From positions 5,403,169 to 5,467,168 of the forward strand of contig JARUPZ010000004.1 of NCBI GenBank assembly GCA_031213475.1: DNA of 64,000 bases, written 5' to 3'. How positions within the stretch are numbered: the stretch's first letter is position 1; each line of letters opens with the position of its first letter. Shown here piece by piece: positions 14,501-24,158 of the stretch. The stretch comes from Nereocystis luetkeana. Lineage: Eukaryota; Sar; Phaeophyceae; Laminariales; Laminariaceae. The position numbers were made by a program, and so were the translations under genes. The notes under the pieces are model-generated. The model saw only the letters and a list, made by a program, of their open reading frames with translations. It was not told where the DNA came from and searched no databases.

Positions 14501-17500
14501 TGTGAGTTCGCAGAATTGAAGGTCCCTTCGGCCGTGAGCAGCGCATGCGAGGTTGGACGGCGATATTTAAAAACGGCATGGCGACCAAACAATGCATCAT
14601 CAAGACGACAACTCGTTTTGAAGCAAACCACAAATGGGCATTACCCCGAGGTTCCACCCCGCGCTTGTTGGTTATGGGCTAAAAAAAACAAAGTGCAAAT
14701 ACGATGGACAGCATGTCCACACGTGATGGGAATAATGAAAATGTCCCGCACGAGCCGTTTTCTGTTGTTTAGGGTACCCCTGGTATGCAACAGGACAGTA
14801 ACATCGTCGCCCGCCTTTTGATACTCCAAGCCCTAGTGGTTGTGAAGACAAGGCGAGAAAGGGGGAGTTTATCGCTCCCGACTTCGCCATAAGGGCATCT
14901 CCGCGCTCCGTCCTCTTCCGGGAAAGATTTGCGTATCTTTGCGACAAAACGGCCAGCGATGTTTAGAAGCCGTTTCGCGAAATGACCCCACTTGAAGACG
15001 AATAAACCCGCACCCCAGACGCACCTAGGTTGGTGATGGTGGGCCCGACACAATACGAAGTGCTTACAATCGAGAACACGCCGGACCACAAGCATAGAGT
15101 TTTACAGCGAAATAATCTACTCCTGTACCGCTGCCACCAAGATGCCCCAAGAAGCTCGACGCTTCGCACGTACATATGGCAACAGTCTAGTTAATTTAGG
15201 CAGCGGCCGTGCTTGCGAAATATAGGTTTGACGCACACTCCCTTGAAGGACGAATAGTCGAAGACCGAAGCGACCTACGACCCCCCCCCCCCCCCGGTGG
15301 CATCGGCGAAACAAATATCGAGGCGCGGCAAACCATTTGAATTGCTGCGTATCTTCAAATTGTTCACGCCAGGATCATGGAATGCAGGATTGCGTTGGTT
15401 TGACTGGGATCAACGATACAACGGTGGTGGAACTGCTCACCCACGGTTCACATTGGGCGAATATTCTGCGACAGCCTCGCCAAAAGGAAGATTAGATTTG
15501 TAACACCCCCCCCCCCTGCCACAGCCTACCCGTTAGTTATGTGCAGTTATGTGCAGTTATGTGCAGTTAATAATAGCTGTGTTGCTTGTTGTGTCGTGTA
15601 CGTGACATATACTTACAAGGATGTAGCTCCAGGGGCGCACGCACCACTCGAAAAGCATTCGTTCATGCCTGTGTAACGTAACGAACGAAACGAAGGAAGC
15701 AGGTTTTCGTCCACGGGTTGTGAAAAAGAGACTGGCGGAACTCAACGAATCGGCGACGCGACCACGCAACCCTACCACTAGGTGTTACGGTTTTAGGTTC
15801 GCGATTTTCTCTGCGAAGACACCTCTCACTGTAACGTTGCCCCTCCGATGGGGAGCTACGCGCTGATTAACTTTGGATGCCATGAGGTTTTGGAAATATA
15901 ACCTTCAGCGCTTTTACCCATCTCAGAGTAAGACGCCTGCGGGGGTCAGGGATTTTCGTACATTTTCCCTGTATCACCTAGTTCCTCACCCGTCGTTTGC
16001 GGGAGATCTTGCCGGATTTGCCTGATACTCATCCAACTCAGGAAAAGACGTGCTGGATAAATCAGATTATGGGGGTGTCCCACTCGACAGCACGCGCCAG
16101 ACCCTACAAGACCGGGGAAGCGATTCGCTTCGAAATAATCTGGTTTAGATCACCATGTAGTCTGTCCGACGAGTGCACAATTTTCACAGTCGAATTTTCC
16201 GCTGTCGTCTTGAACCAAGGAAGAAGCCCCACAAAAACGTAGGCTGCATTTCCTATCGTTTTCATAGGTACAGTGAAAGAACACGGTTCAACCCAAACGA
16301 GTCGATTTATATCTCGGCCGATGTCTGTCATGACGCGTTCTACGATACAGGTGGCACATTTCCGCTACATTTTTTCCTGAATGACGGGGTTCCTGAACGC
16401 AACATTGACGGAATGCCAATCTTGTTATGGAAAATGGCGTATTCAATATCCGTGGGCCATGTGATTATCCATCGAGATGCCATTTAACTTCTGCTGAAGC
16501 CCTTTTTCGGGTATGTTATGGAGCTACTTAACCCCTTTAGAACTCCAGTCCCGTTTTGGGGACAAGGCACTCAAATTCCAAGTAATTTGTCCCCAATTGT
16601 CCCCAAAACGAGACTGCAGTGCTAAAAGGGTTAAGTGAGGAGCCTCACAAAATGCACGGTGAACCCCTATCGTAGAACACATCTCATCGCGTCTGGCCCC
16701 CACAAACTGTTCATCTAAATGATGTCGAAGTCGAGACCGTTGTATGACGTGTGCCCCGGGCGTATCGGTACGGTTGAGCTAGGTCAGGTGGCGGCTGCGG
16801 CAGAGAGGTTGCCCGTTCTCCATAACGTCGGGCGCTACAACTGCGACCCGTTCGATCAAGAGAGAAAACGGGATTGGGCGAAAGAAATGGAGTTTGGCGT
16901 AAGAACACTGTAAGGAACTTCCTAGAGGTCAGCCTCCGGCAACTAGCCCATGCTCCATCGAACTGGCGGTTATGTTATGCACGCGAGCCTAAAAGCACAA
17001 CTTGATATTGATTACTAGCAAAGGGGGTTTGATACAGCACGATCATGTTATTACCGGGAGGAACGGGAAACATGGAGAGGTACCTCTGAGCGGAACGACG
17101 GTGCTCAAGAGGCGATATGCTTGGGCCAACCATTTTCCGGCAGTCGAGACTGTTCGCAACTAAGAGAGTACTTTCGTTTTATGTTTCAGCAATCACAAAG
17201 CATCCTAATCCTACTTTTTATTTGTTTTTCAGGTCTGTTTAGCCACTATTAATAGGTTCGGCCGCCGGGAGGCACCGGCAACATCTGTTGAAATGTTGGT
17301 TTTCGTGATGTACAAATTACGAACATGAGGAACCCGACAAAACACAGATGCGTAGCACACCTCCACATGCTCGAACGTGCCTCTTGTTCAAACGGAACGA
17401 TAATATGGACCAATTTTCAAGACCGTTGCCTGTGAAGAGCTTTCGTTCAACCATCGCGATATTCCTTGTTGAATTAAGCATAGAGAGGCATGCTCTTGTA

Positions 17501-17782
17501 TTGTACTCTTTGCCGTTCCTGGTTTGTGGTCCCCTACCCTACACTCTTTCCCTTTTTTTTAATAAACGTTTGTTGTTATTTTCTCTTCTTCCGAGCTTGT
17601 TCCTGGGGAAGAAGAGGTGGACTATGTAAACGGGATAATGAATCAAACCCGTCGTTAGGCAGTTATTCGATACACGACTCAAAAAAAACAAAAAAAAAGA
17701 AATTCGAGCCCTACAAGCCAAGGTACTCACCGTTAGTAGCCACGGCCGAGAGTAGGAGTGCCAACAGCTTAAGGAACAGCAT
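2163..17782 (-). CDS. Gene A: secreted LRR protein with EGF-like and discoidin-like modules (17 exons)
   Basis: The exons join without a stop into 1521 nt (507 codons). In order they give a signal peptide (17 residues), a two-Cys segment, an N-cap with EDANDLAAC, ten 24-residue LRRs, a C-cap with LQC, an acidic linker, one EGF-like module and a discoidin-like domain. Exons in order: 17731-17782, 15617-15668, 14436-14525, 13768-13839, 12819-12890, 12324-12395, 11364-11435, 10747-10821, 10118-10189, 9456-9527, 8819-8890, 7916-7987, 7246-7317, 5375-5416, 4782-4828, 3999-4076, 2163-2599. Phases are 1, 2, then 2 throughout the LRRs, then 1 through linker and EGF. The product should be exported; no transmembrane segment was found in these exons, so it may be secreted or wall bound. 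LRR ectodomains of this type recognise ligands, and a role in recognition or adhesion is inference. Introns not listed separately show no further feature. The 3' end is unresolved. Confidence 0.72.
2600..3998. other. Intron 16 of gene A, with a 16-G run
   Basis: Between the EGF-like exon and the discoidin-like exon I find no further exon. A run of 16 G lies at 3475-3490. A hydrophobic open frame on the plus strand near 3690-3780 has no splice sites or relatives in the window. Confidence 0.4.
3999..4076 (-). CDS. Gene A exon 16: EGF-like module, phase 1-1
   Basis: A 78-nt exon with acceptor GCAG and donor GTGCGT. It encodes CPEEPTCDEDG, then SCEC and GLNGYSC: five Cys in EGF-like spacing, with the sixth Cys supplied by the preceding linker exon (SSC). 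The phase 1-1 boundaries are typical of EGF exons. It matches the plus-strand exon at 60591-60668 in length, phase and most residues, which confirms it as coding. Confidence 0.88.
4782..4828 (-). CDS. Gene A exon 15: acidic linker ending in Cys
   Basis: A 47-nt exon with acceptor TTGCAG and donor GTGAGG. It reads DAEDVRVRIDELSSC and converts phase 2 from the LRR part to phase 1 for the EGF exon. The start DAEDV is shared with the gene B exon at 59202-59254, which is six bases longer. Confidence 0.82.
5375..5416 (-). CDS. Gene A exon 14: LRR C-terminal cap
   Basis: A 42-nt exon after a strong pyrimidine-rich acceptor (TTTTTTCAG), donor GTGAGT. It encodes NMLSNDDLQCLPDT, a half repeat ending in a Cys, as in LRR C-caps. 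It has the same length, phase and LQC core as the gene B exon at 58580-58621. Confidence 0.85.
5417..7245. other. Intron 13 of gene A, no further exon seen
   Basis: No acceptor-LRR-donor pattern occurs here. A minus-strand open frame at 6306-6722 has a hydrophobic stretch but no matching splice sites, so it is not called. Confidence 0.4.
7246..7317 (-). CDS. Gene A LRR 10 (72-nt exon)
   Basis: Acceptor GTGCAG, donor GTGAGT. Core NLSFNDLVSLRAGLF; the usual LP is replaced by LR. It is the last full repeat before the C-cap. Confidence 0.86.
7916..7987 (-). CDS. Gene A LRR 9 (72-nt exon)
   Basis: Acceptor ATCAG, donor GTGAGT. Core KLLRNDLVALPAGIFDN; all consensus Leu/Ile positions are present. 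Confidence 0.88.
8308..8417. mobile_element. MITE family 1 copy, TA-flanked
   Basis: A diverged copy of the TTACGGGGGACC...GGTCCCCCGTAA element, about 110 bp, with TA on both sides. It sits in the gene A intron between LRR 8 and LRR 9. The interior is unlike that of the younger copies. Confidence 0.75.
8819..8890 (-). CDS. Gene A LRR 8 (72-nt exon)
   Basis: Acceptor ACCAG, donor GTGAGT. Core DLKKNDIASLPAGIFDDL, close to the family consensus. Confidence 0.9.
9456..9527 (-). CDS. Gene A LRR 7 (72-nt exon)
   Basis: Acceptor ACCAG, donor GTGAGT. Core NLSVNLISTLPAGIFDNL. Confidence 0.9.
10118..10189 (-). CDS. Gene A LRR 6 (72-nt exon)
   Basis: Acceptor ACCAG, donor GTGAGT. Core FLEYNELIILPAGLFDGL. 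Confidence 0.88.
10747..10821 (-). CDS. Gene A LRR 5 (75-nt exon, one extra codon)
   Basis: Acceptor CTAG, donor GTGAGT. It reads DLSFNDLRTLPDGGIF, one residue longer than the other repeats through an extra Gly after LPD. The reading frame is kept. Confidence 0.85.
11364..11435 (-). CDS. Gene A LRR 4 (72-nt exon)
   Basis: Acceptor ATCAG, donor GTGAGG, weaker than the usual GTGAGT. Core DIAGNDLTTIPAGTFDNL. It is the duplicate partner of LRR 2. Confidence 0.88.
12324..12395 (-). CDS. Gene A LRR 3 (72-nt exon)
   Basis: Acceptor ACCAG, donor GTGAGT. Core DISGNDLATLPAGIFNSL. It is the duplicate partner of LRR 1. Confidence 0.9.
12819..12890 (-). CDS. Gene A LRR 2 (72-nt exon)
   Basis: Acceptor ATCAG followed by A, donor GTGAGA. 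Core DVSGNALTTLPAGIFDNL. The join with LRR 1 gives a CTA Leu codon. Confidence 0.88.
13768..13839 (-). CDS. Gene A LRR 1 (72-nt exon)
   Basis: Acceptor ACCAG, donor GTGAGT. Core DISVNDFSTLPADIFTSL. It is the first full repeat after the N-cap. Confidence 0.9.
14436..14525 (-). CDS. Gene A exon 3: LRR N-cap with EDANDLAAC motif
   Basis: A 90-nt exon, acceptor CGAAG, donor GTGAGT, phase 2 at both ends. It encodes DLQFCELTSEDANDLAACLD and ends in INIEVL-like half-repeat residues (ANIEVL). Two Cys sit in the same places as in the gene B exon at 30165-30254, with EDANDLAAC identical. Confidence 0.9.
14526..15616. other. Intron 2 of gene A, with simple repeats
   Basis: The intron holds a run of 15 C (15281-15295) and a shorter C run near 15506-15516. 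Just beside it, a 10-bp unit (AGTTATGTGC) is repeated three and a half times at 15535-15569. No further exon was seen. Confidence 0.5.
15535..15569. repeat. 10-bp tandem repeat (AGTTATGTGC)3.5
   Basis: Three perfect head-to-tail copies plus AGTTA, 48 bp from the end of gene A exon 2. The short array is likely polymorphic in length. Confidence 0.9.
15617..15668 (-). CDS. Gene A exon 2: two-Cys segment
   Basis: A 52-nt exon, acceptor ACACAG, donor GTAAGT. It takes phase 1 from the signal peptide exon and passes phase 2 to the N-cap. It reads MNECFSSGACAPGATSL, with Cys six apart. The gene B exon at 28594-28645 has the same length, phases, Cys positions and end (GTTSL). Confidence 0.9.
16345..16680 (+). 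repeat. Repeat family 3 copy, interrupted by a TTAA MITE
   Basis: It shares long passages with 46262-46735: GGTGGCACATTTCCGCTA near the left end, ATGCCAATCTTGTT in the middle and TATCGTAGAAC at the right end. The class is unknown; no terminal repeats or coding capacity were recognised. The copy is split at TTAA by the element at 16528-16634. Confidence 0.7.
16528..16634. mobile_element. MITE family 2 (TTAA-flanked, piggyBac-like)
   Basis: A near-palindromic element of about 100 bp that begins TTAACCCCTTTAGAA, contains GTCCCGTTTTGGGGACAA and its inverse TTGTCCCC, and ends AAAAGGGTTAA. TTAA targets and CCC/GGG ends are hallmarks of piggyBac-type elements. The related uninterrupted repeat at 46635 reads CTCCTCAAGTGAGG where this one has TTAA plus the insert, so the insertion point can be seen. 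Confidence 0.8.
17731..17782 (-). CDS. Gene A exon 1: start codon and signal peptide
   Basis: A 52-nt coding part: ATG plus 16 codons (MLFLKLLALLLSAVATN) and one base, donor GTGAGT. A basic Lys, a Leu-rich core and small residues fit a secretory signal peptide. This ATG is chosen because the gene B exon at 28199-28250 has the same length and phase. An acceptor-like TTTCTTGCAG ends at 17806, so a short noncoding leader (17783-17805) may follow a 5' UTR intron. Confidence 0.88.
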
Positions 17783-19297
17783 GGCTAAGCCTTGGGAACG
17801 ATCTCCTGCAAGAAACGTAAATAAAACGATAAGAGAAATAGTGCCCATCAAAACTGGTTGTTGGCAGCAGCTACCTTGCGTTGATCGTTATGCGCAATCG
17901 TTCAGTTGCACTACGCGGCGTGGTCTACAGCTGACAGCAGCACGCGTGTCGCCCTGTGCAACCCGTGGTCGTTTGTAACTTGTCAAGTAGCCAAAATAAT
18001 CAGGGCATGCGTCGGGACGATCTCCGCAAGAATGATATCCCGTTGCCGCTCAAACGGGTTCCGAGAAAAATGACTGGTGCTACGGTAGAGGGTGGGCGGG
18101 AGGTCTTCTCGGCAAGATGCATGGTGATATATGTATGTCCATAGGTCCTTGCGTCCCAATGCCGAGACGGAAGACGTCGGGGTTCCCCCGATCAGGCGGG
18201 CTTTGCGTGCACCAAGCGCAAAGCGCCGCGACATATTTATCGAGTGGCATGAAAGGTGACCTGCATCTTCCAAGGGAGCCCTTGTGAGGCGGGCTTGCAC
18301 ATGAATGACTGCTTTAAAGAGTGCATTTACTTTCCGGTGTGGCGACATTCAAAGACAGCAATAGGAGAACACAAAACTGCCTGGGTTACGTCCAGGGTGC
18401 CTCACCTAAACCAAACAGTTGTGCAATCATCCCATTGTGCGGAGTAAAGAGTCTCCACACCGCAACTCTGATTTATGACTCAATCACCAGCTGTGACCTC
18501 TGAAGCAAAAACACGAAAGCGGTACCGTGGTTCTCCACCTCACGTAGTCGGCGGCATGTTCTACAGCGGCGGTCTTAACCAACGCCAACCCAACCTATAC
18601 AAAATATAACGTATGAGGGGGCTTGACGTACTTATCTGTTTGCTCGCCTAAACCACTTGAACACCGACCCCGCGTCGTCTTCGAGACGGACGGAGCGCAC
18701 GGTTCCTACTCCTATCGAAGACACCTACAATAAACAAAATGGTATCCAAGTATTTCATCCCTACGTTTTGCGAATCTTATCCCCTTATTGTTTCGTCTTT
18801 TGTGGCGGGTATTTATTTTCGAGGATTTCGATCTTTTTCTCGCCATTATCTTAGTGTACCAAACTTCTCCATGCCACGTTCGTCAATTTTCCTCTCCTCC
18901 TCGAACCCTTCCAGTCCCTCATTACATGTTGTACTGTCTTGCACTACGTGCGTCTTACTCTATATTCCCGCCCCGCGAGGGTTCATCTGTGAATCTACTT
19001 CCTCCTCCTGCCCATCTACCGGTGTACCTTTTTCTTTTTTTTCTGGCGGGTGCAAGTCTCCCACACGAAATAGGCACAGTTTTGATGCTTTCACGAAGTT
19101 TGTTGGGCCGCGTGAATGAGTGTTCATTCTTACACCGCGCCTTAACCCTCCATGTATCGTATAACGAAGGGTCTCTTCTCCCTTCACACGGTAGAGGAGT
19201 CAGAATGTCCAACGTAGCCTATGCGTAGCCACAATATCGAAGCAGACATCCAATAGCGCCTACGGAATATACCAAAACGGCATGCGTATTTTTACTA

Positions 19298-19451
19298 TTA
19301 CGGAGGGCCATAGTTAATAGGACCTATGGTATACATGAAAACCTAAATATTTCAATATTGTTTTGAAAACAAAATTTGTCCTATTAACCATGGCCCCCCG
19401 AAAAAAAAAAATTTAGTCCTATTTACTACTGTATCGTATGTTGCCCCGTAA
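19298..19451. mobile_element. MITE family 1 copy with a doubled right end
   Basis: The left end is TTACGGAGGGCCATAG. A first right end (CCATGGCCCCCCG) is followed by an A-run and then a second, worn right end finishing GCCCCGTAA, with TA outside. The extra end suggests a partial duplication or abortive rearrangement within the element. Confidence 0.75.
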
Positions 19452-19587
19452 TAGTGCGAGCGATTGGCCGAATTTCGTACGGTTGCAGCTTCGAGGTTAC
19501 TATGTTCTTTGTAATTTCGAAACGGGTACCGACGTCCTACAATTTCCGCCGTTCAGTTAGGGGGGGAGAATGCCAAAAGGAATACCC

Positions 19588-19612
19588 GGGGTGGGTGGGT
19601 GGGTGGGTGGGT
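19588..19612. repeat. (GGGT)n microsatellite
   Basis: Six GGGT units in a row. The G-rich strand could form a G-quadruplex, which is inference from composition. Confidence 0.9.
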
Positions 19613-20103
19613 AATCCAACGATCGATATCTCACCCCTACCGCTCTGTAGGTGATACAGTCACACAAGATTGTTCCTACAACGAGACCGCAGCCCAAAAA
19701 GGGAATAAACGCGGTACGTAGTGAAAATGGGCGTACCCTTGAACCAGTACAATACACATGGATATATATGTCCCGTTCCCGAAAAATCTCGCGCGTCCTG
19801 CAAAGTTGACGATATCCCGAGTTCTGGAAATAAATAGAGTAACAATATATCCCTCACACACTGTCACGTAAACGTTGACGACCTCGCGACAAATGGCGGA
19901 ATTATGACAGGGTTTGTTCGCATGCACGTGCACACGTCAGGTTCCGCGTTCCGTTCTGTTGTACGTTTGCTTCATGTTGCTTCCCAAAACGTTTTTGCGT
20001 AATAAAAGCGTTCAACAAACTGCGGTGGCACTGTAAACGCGGTACTATATAGGTACAAAATTGTAAAGTCCGCGGTGACGTTTGGAGTAGATTCGGTGCT
20101 GAG

Positions 20104-20230
20104 TCCCGTCGTGGCTGGATCCCGTCCCGAGGAGTACCGCGGTGGCCCGATCCCGCAATATACAATCCTGTGGAATCCCATCGTGGCAATATCCCGTCCC
20201 CGGGGGTCCCGCGGTAACCAAATCCTGTAC
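20104..20230. repeat. Imperfect tandem duplication, about 65-75 bp units
   Basis: Two units each run from CC(C/A)TCGTGGC through ATCCCGTCCC to GCGGTAACC or GCGGTGGCC. The array is GC-rich compared with its surroundings. The open frames across it are by-products of the repeat. Confidence 0.65.
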
Positions 20231-21223
20231 AAGGACATGCAGTGAAGTCCCGGGGTAACTGATTCCCACGTGTTCGTGTTATCGCCCTGGATTCAAAAAG
20301 ACGTCCCGTGGAATGCTCTGGGAATTGTGATACCCCCATCGGTCGTGCCGTGCTACATCGAGGGGACTGTGCGCGTTTTAACTGTTTGCTTGGTACGGTA
20401 AGGTGTTTGTTTTTTATGCTGGAAGGTAGTTCGTATCGTACAAACAGCCTGGAGCAGCTCATACATATTCCACCTCACGCCCTTTGGTGCCGCTGTGTCT
20501 AGTTCCTGCCTTTAAATGGGTCATGCCGTCGAAACACAAAAGCAGGCATGCTTCCACACCCCGCGCTGCTCAAAAACAGCATCTGTGAGGTCGAGGATTA
20601 AGTCGAAGCTGGTATTTGCTAGACGTGTGTGATATTACGGCTGTAACGATAATTTTTGATCGATCGCCCATACTACCGGTTTTCTATGCCCTCATTGGAA
20701 TGTACTCACCTTGCATATATATATCCACTGCGCCTGCGCTGTACGTGGTAGACGTTCTGCAGACATCATAGTAGGCTATAGGAAATGTAGCATGGCATCT
20801 ATCTGGCACAATATCAAACAGATGTATCTCCACACGCCACTCTCCCCTGCTCACCTCGAAGACGATGTGTTCGGCGGTTGGGCGGGCAAGCGCACGCTTC
20901 GTGGGGCGCCACCAGCACTTAGTTGGAAGAAAGAGGCAGGCTCTATATACGTATCGGCGAAAGAATGTGTGTGTGTGTTGCACAAGAAGATTGTAACGTT
21001 TGTTTTTTGAGGGCGGCAGCAAGCAAGAGAGGTGTGGGAGCACTACGTAACTGGGCCAGGATTTCTTTTCGGGAGTTGCGTGTGGAAGCGGGACAAATGT
21101 CGTACGCATAGTAGTGGACCACCGGCCCCGCAGACCAAGCTCACGTGAAGCCGTTTGGTCCGGCATACATACGGTACCATACGTGCGTCCCTGGTGGGTC
21201 GGTGGATCGAAAACCTACTCTTC

Positions 21224-21298
21224 TTACGGGGGACCGTACGTGAAGAATAGGATCTACGGTACAGACAAAAACCGATATATCCCCCCTATTTCAACTGA

Positions 21299-21329
<31 letters not shown>

Positions 21330-21638
21330 ATTCATTTATTTTTGCTCATCCCATTTATCATCTCCGAACATCTTCTTCTCTCTCTCCTTCCAACTCGCAA
21401 CTCAGATCCGGGGTCACATAGCCGGCTCTTCTACACCCTTCCCGCTACGGTGGTACGTGCCTTCATTCTTATCGCGAGAATATTTCAGCCTTTTCTTCCC
21501 TCGTCACTAGCATCTAATTGTGCCAACCCACGCCGCAAGGCGCTTTCAACATTTGAATCCTTTTTATTTTTATTTTTGCAAATAGGGTCAAATGTCCGAC
21601 CCACAATACTCGGTTATATTTACTATGGTCCCCTGTAA
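21224..21638. mobile_element. MITE family 1 copy interrupted by a SINE
   Basis: The left part (TTACGGGGGACC..., with TCTACGGTACA) and the right part (TATTTACTATGG... ending CCCTGTAA then TA) belong to one family 1 element. The 300-bp segment 21301-21603 between them is a SINE copy. Confidence 0.8.
21301..21603 (-). mobile_element. SINE copy, 5' truncated, with (TTG)10 in place of the A-tail
   Basis: The body matches the full copy at 21933-22288 (for example CTTCTTCTCTCTCTCC and AACTCAGATCCGGGGTCA), but it stops at GTCCGACCC before the tRNA-like head. Where the other copies have poly-T on the plus strand, this one has ten TTG units followed by TTATTCATTT. Confidence 0.8.
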
Positions 21639-21929
21639 TATTATCATCATCAGTACGATTCATGTTACCGCAAGATCCATTTGGTGGGATCGAGTCTCCT
21701 CACCGAGAGTGCATGCATTTATTTGGGCACTTTTCCCTGAAATTTAGCATGACAAGCGCAAAGGGGTAATCGCGAGTTACACAAAGTCAGTATTAATAGC
21801 AGCGTTCGATGAACGTCTACCGGCAGTGGGAAATGCTTATCCCTGTGGGTAGGCGGGCACCGGGGGGGGAACAAAAGGGACGGCATCTGTGACCAAGGAG
21901 TGCCCAGAAAATCGCTGAGGGCGAAACCT

Positions 21930-21932
<3 letters not shown>

Positions 21933-21961
<29 letters not shown>

Positions 21962-22288
21962 CTTTTTTTCCATCCCATTTATTATCTTCGCACATCTTCT
22001 TCTCTCTCTCCTTCCAACTCGTAACTCAGATCCGGGGTCACATAGCAGGCTCTTCTCCCCCCTTCCCGCTACGGTACGTGCCTTCATTTTCATCGCGAGA
22101 AGATTCCAGCCTTTTCTTCCCTCGTCGACTCGCATCGAATTGTGCCTACCCACGCTGCAAGGCGCTCTCAACAATTGAATCCCTTTTTTTATTTTTGCAA
22201 ATAAAGTCAAAGTCCGACCCTCCTAGGGCTCGAACCCAGGACTCAAACAAGTAGAATTCGAGGTTAACCACTTGAACCACCGGGGCGA
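21933..22288 (-). mobile_element. Full-length tRNA-derived SINE
   Basis: Read on the minus strand, the 5' head (22288 down to about 22215) looks like a tRNA: A-box TGGTTCAAGTGG (22268-22279) and B-box GGGTTCGAGCCC (22226-22237) with tRNA-like spacing. A body of about 240 bp follows, then a long A-tail (poly-T 21933-21961 with a further T block to 21969 on the plus strand). These three parts define a Pol III SINE. It needs LINE proteins in trans. Confidence 0.88.
22215..22288 (-). promoter_or_regulatory. Internal Pol III promoter (tRNA-like head of the SINE)
   Basis: A-box at 22268-22279 and B-box at 22226-22237 on the minus strand. The fold is worn as a tRNA (the acceptor stem does not pair cleanly), so this is a SINE promoter and not a functional tRNA gene. 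Confidence 0.75.
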
Positions 22289-23218
22289 TAGAGGTGGTTG
22301 GCCATTGACCATAGTTCGTACGTGCATGTAGTGGGGCAAATTTTATGCAGGTATTAATACAGTATGATGTTTATGATGGCAGAAGAAGTTCAAACTCCTC
22401 GAAGAGCTATTTTTCCATAATTTCCAGATGTTTTCCGCACAAGTTCTTAATCTTCCATGCTTTGCCGTTTTTTTTCAAAATATAATATTATGAAAAAATT
22501 CACCAAATTTGATTTTCTTGCTTCTTGAAAAAAATTACGGCTAGTGACATAACGCCCCCGTATATTGATACAAATGCCCCAATCATTTCAAAACTTCGGA
22601 AATTATGGAAAAACCCCCCCTCCGGTAGTAAGAATGGGCCTATTTATAGGTGTTGGCTGGAAAGTACAAGTGATGAGAAAAAAACGAAACTCTACTATTA
22701 ATAGGTACCAGGTATAAAGTATCACTTTTTGCGTTATTCGGGACGAAGACGGCCAACCTACTCTCTACTCGCTTCATCACCCGATGATGCCCATGAAACA
22801 GGGGCTTTTGATGGCTTATGTCATGGAATCGTCTCTCGGGGTATTTATTATATGGAAACCGAATTGGAATTTACTGGAAATCGAAATTAATAGACGGACC
22901 ACATTTCACTATTGATATTAATAGTTCATGTCGCAGCTCAATACGGTACCTCAATATCGCTGCTGTATTAACAGTTGACGACGCGGACGCAGACAGGACA
23001 GACAGCAGTTGCAAAACGGCCTCAGGGGGTGTCTGGCGTAGAGTGAGAGCGGCAACGTCACGCTCCACAGCGCACGCACGCTAGCCGCTCGGGAGAGGGA
23101 CCGCCACTCCAGCTTGTGACCACCGAAATCAAGCGTTGCAACGAACGCCTCTTGTAGTGATCATCGCGAAAGACTGGAGGGATGTTACATGTAAGTCGAA
23201 CAGGGGTACCTTTGAATA

Positions 23219-23242
23219 CTACAGCAGTTACTACTGCTGTAG
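23219..23242. repeat. Short perfect hairpin
   Basis: Arms CTACAGCAG and CTGCTGTAG around a 6-nt loop TTACTA, followed at once by CAGCAGCAG. No T-run follows, so it is not a terminator. Confidence 0.6.
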
Positions 23243-23785
23243 AACAGCAGCAGTATTCAGGTCTGTTGTACCACATCAGCGAGCTCAAGTACTATCAGAC
23301 ACCCGGTGCAACACAGAGCACAACAGTTTTGCGGCGGATGCATATGCCTCACCGGGGCTGTACTCCAGGACTAAACCCGGTATCGCCCAGCAGCAGTCTT
23401 TGGGGTACAGCCCGAAATTCGCTCGATCCTTCCTGAGGTCTTGCCGTACGGTCGGTCCATTGTCGTTTATCTTCTTTCTACATAGGTTCATTAGCGGAGA
23501 GTGTTTGTTCCATAATTTCCAAAGTTGGAAATAATTGGAGATATGTATTAATGTACGGAGGCGTTCTGTCAGTCTTATTAATTTTTCCAGAACCAAAAAT
23601 ATCAAGCTCGATAACATTCCAATATTTGGGAAAAAAACAGGAAAATATGGAAGATTGAAAAATTGAAAAATTGCGCGAAACAAATGTCGAAAAATTGGGG
23701 AAAACGCTCTCCGATAAGAATGACCTTGAAAGCTCTCCGATAAGAATGACCCTTACCATACTACTCGTAATATTGTCGCAAAGCT

Positions 23786-23922
23786 ACCTACCTGTTATTG
23801 AATACCATCAAATGTTGTTTCACGGTTTCGTTTCATTTCCCGTATTAAGTGCCACCTACCTGTTATCAAGTACCATCAAATAAATGTTGTTTCACGGTTT
23901 CGTTTGATTTTCCATATAAAGT
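23786..23922. repeat. Tandem duplication, about 68-bp unit
   Basis: CCTACCTGTTAT, TACCATCAAAT and TGTTTCACGGTTTCGTTT occur twice in the same order. The copies differ by a few substitutions and one 4-bp indel. A shorter duplication (GATAAGAATGACC) lies just before it at 23715-23752. Confidence 0.85.
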
Positions 23923-24050
23923 GAGGATGTTTCGTATCTGTCTTCTATTGAAGCGTTATTGCGCCGTCCACTCTATCCGTCGACATCCAGTACAACCGGT
24001 GTTCATGCCGATTCTTCGATCGTATTAGACCGAGGGAAGATTGATACCAG

Positions 24051-24123
24051 GTTGTTGCTGTTGTTGTTGTTGTTGTTCTTGTTGTCGTTGTTCCTGTTCC
24101 TGTTGTTGTTCTTGTTCTTGTTC

Positions 24124-24158
<35 letters not shown>
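24051..24158. repeat. (TTG)n microsatellite with TTC interruptions
   Basis: More than 100 bp of mostly TTG with some TTC and TCG units. It explains the apparent poly-Leu, poly-Cys and poly-Gln reading frames on both strands, which are not genes. An A-run lies nearby at 24325-24348. Confidence 0.92.

Larger units (their letters stand above)
15669..17730. other. Intron 1 of gene A, with a composite repeat
   Basis: The 2.06-kb first intron carries one copy of repeat family 3 (about 16345-16680) interrupted by a TTAA-flanked MITE (16528-16634). The rest shows nothing recognisable. Confidence 0.5.

Noticed and set aside
20704-20770. Possible minus-strand exon ending at GTGAGTAC near 20704
   Set aside because: No partner exons and no recognisable product in a repeat-rich region.
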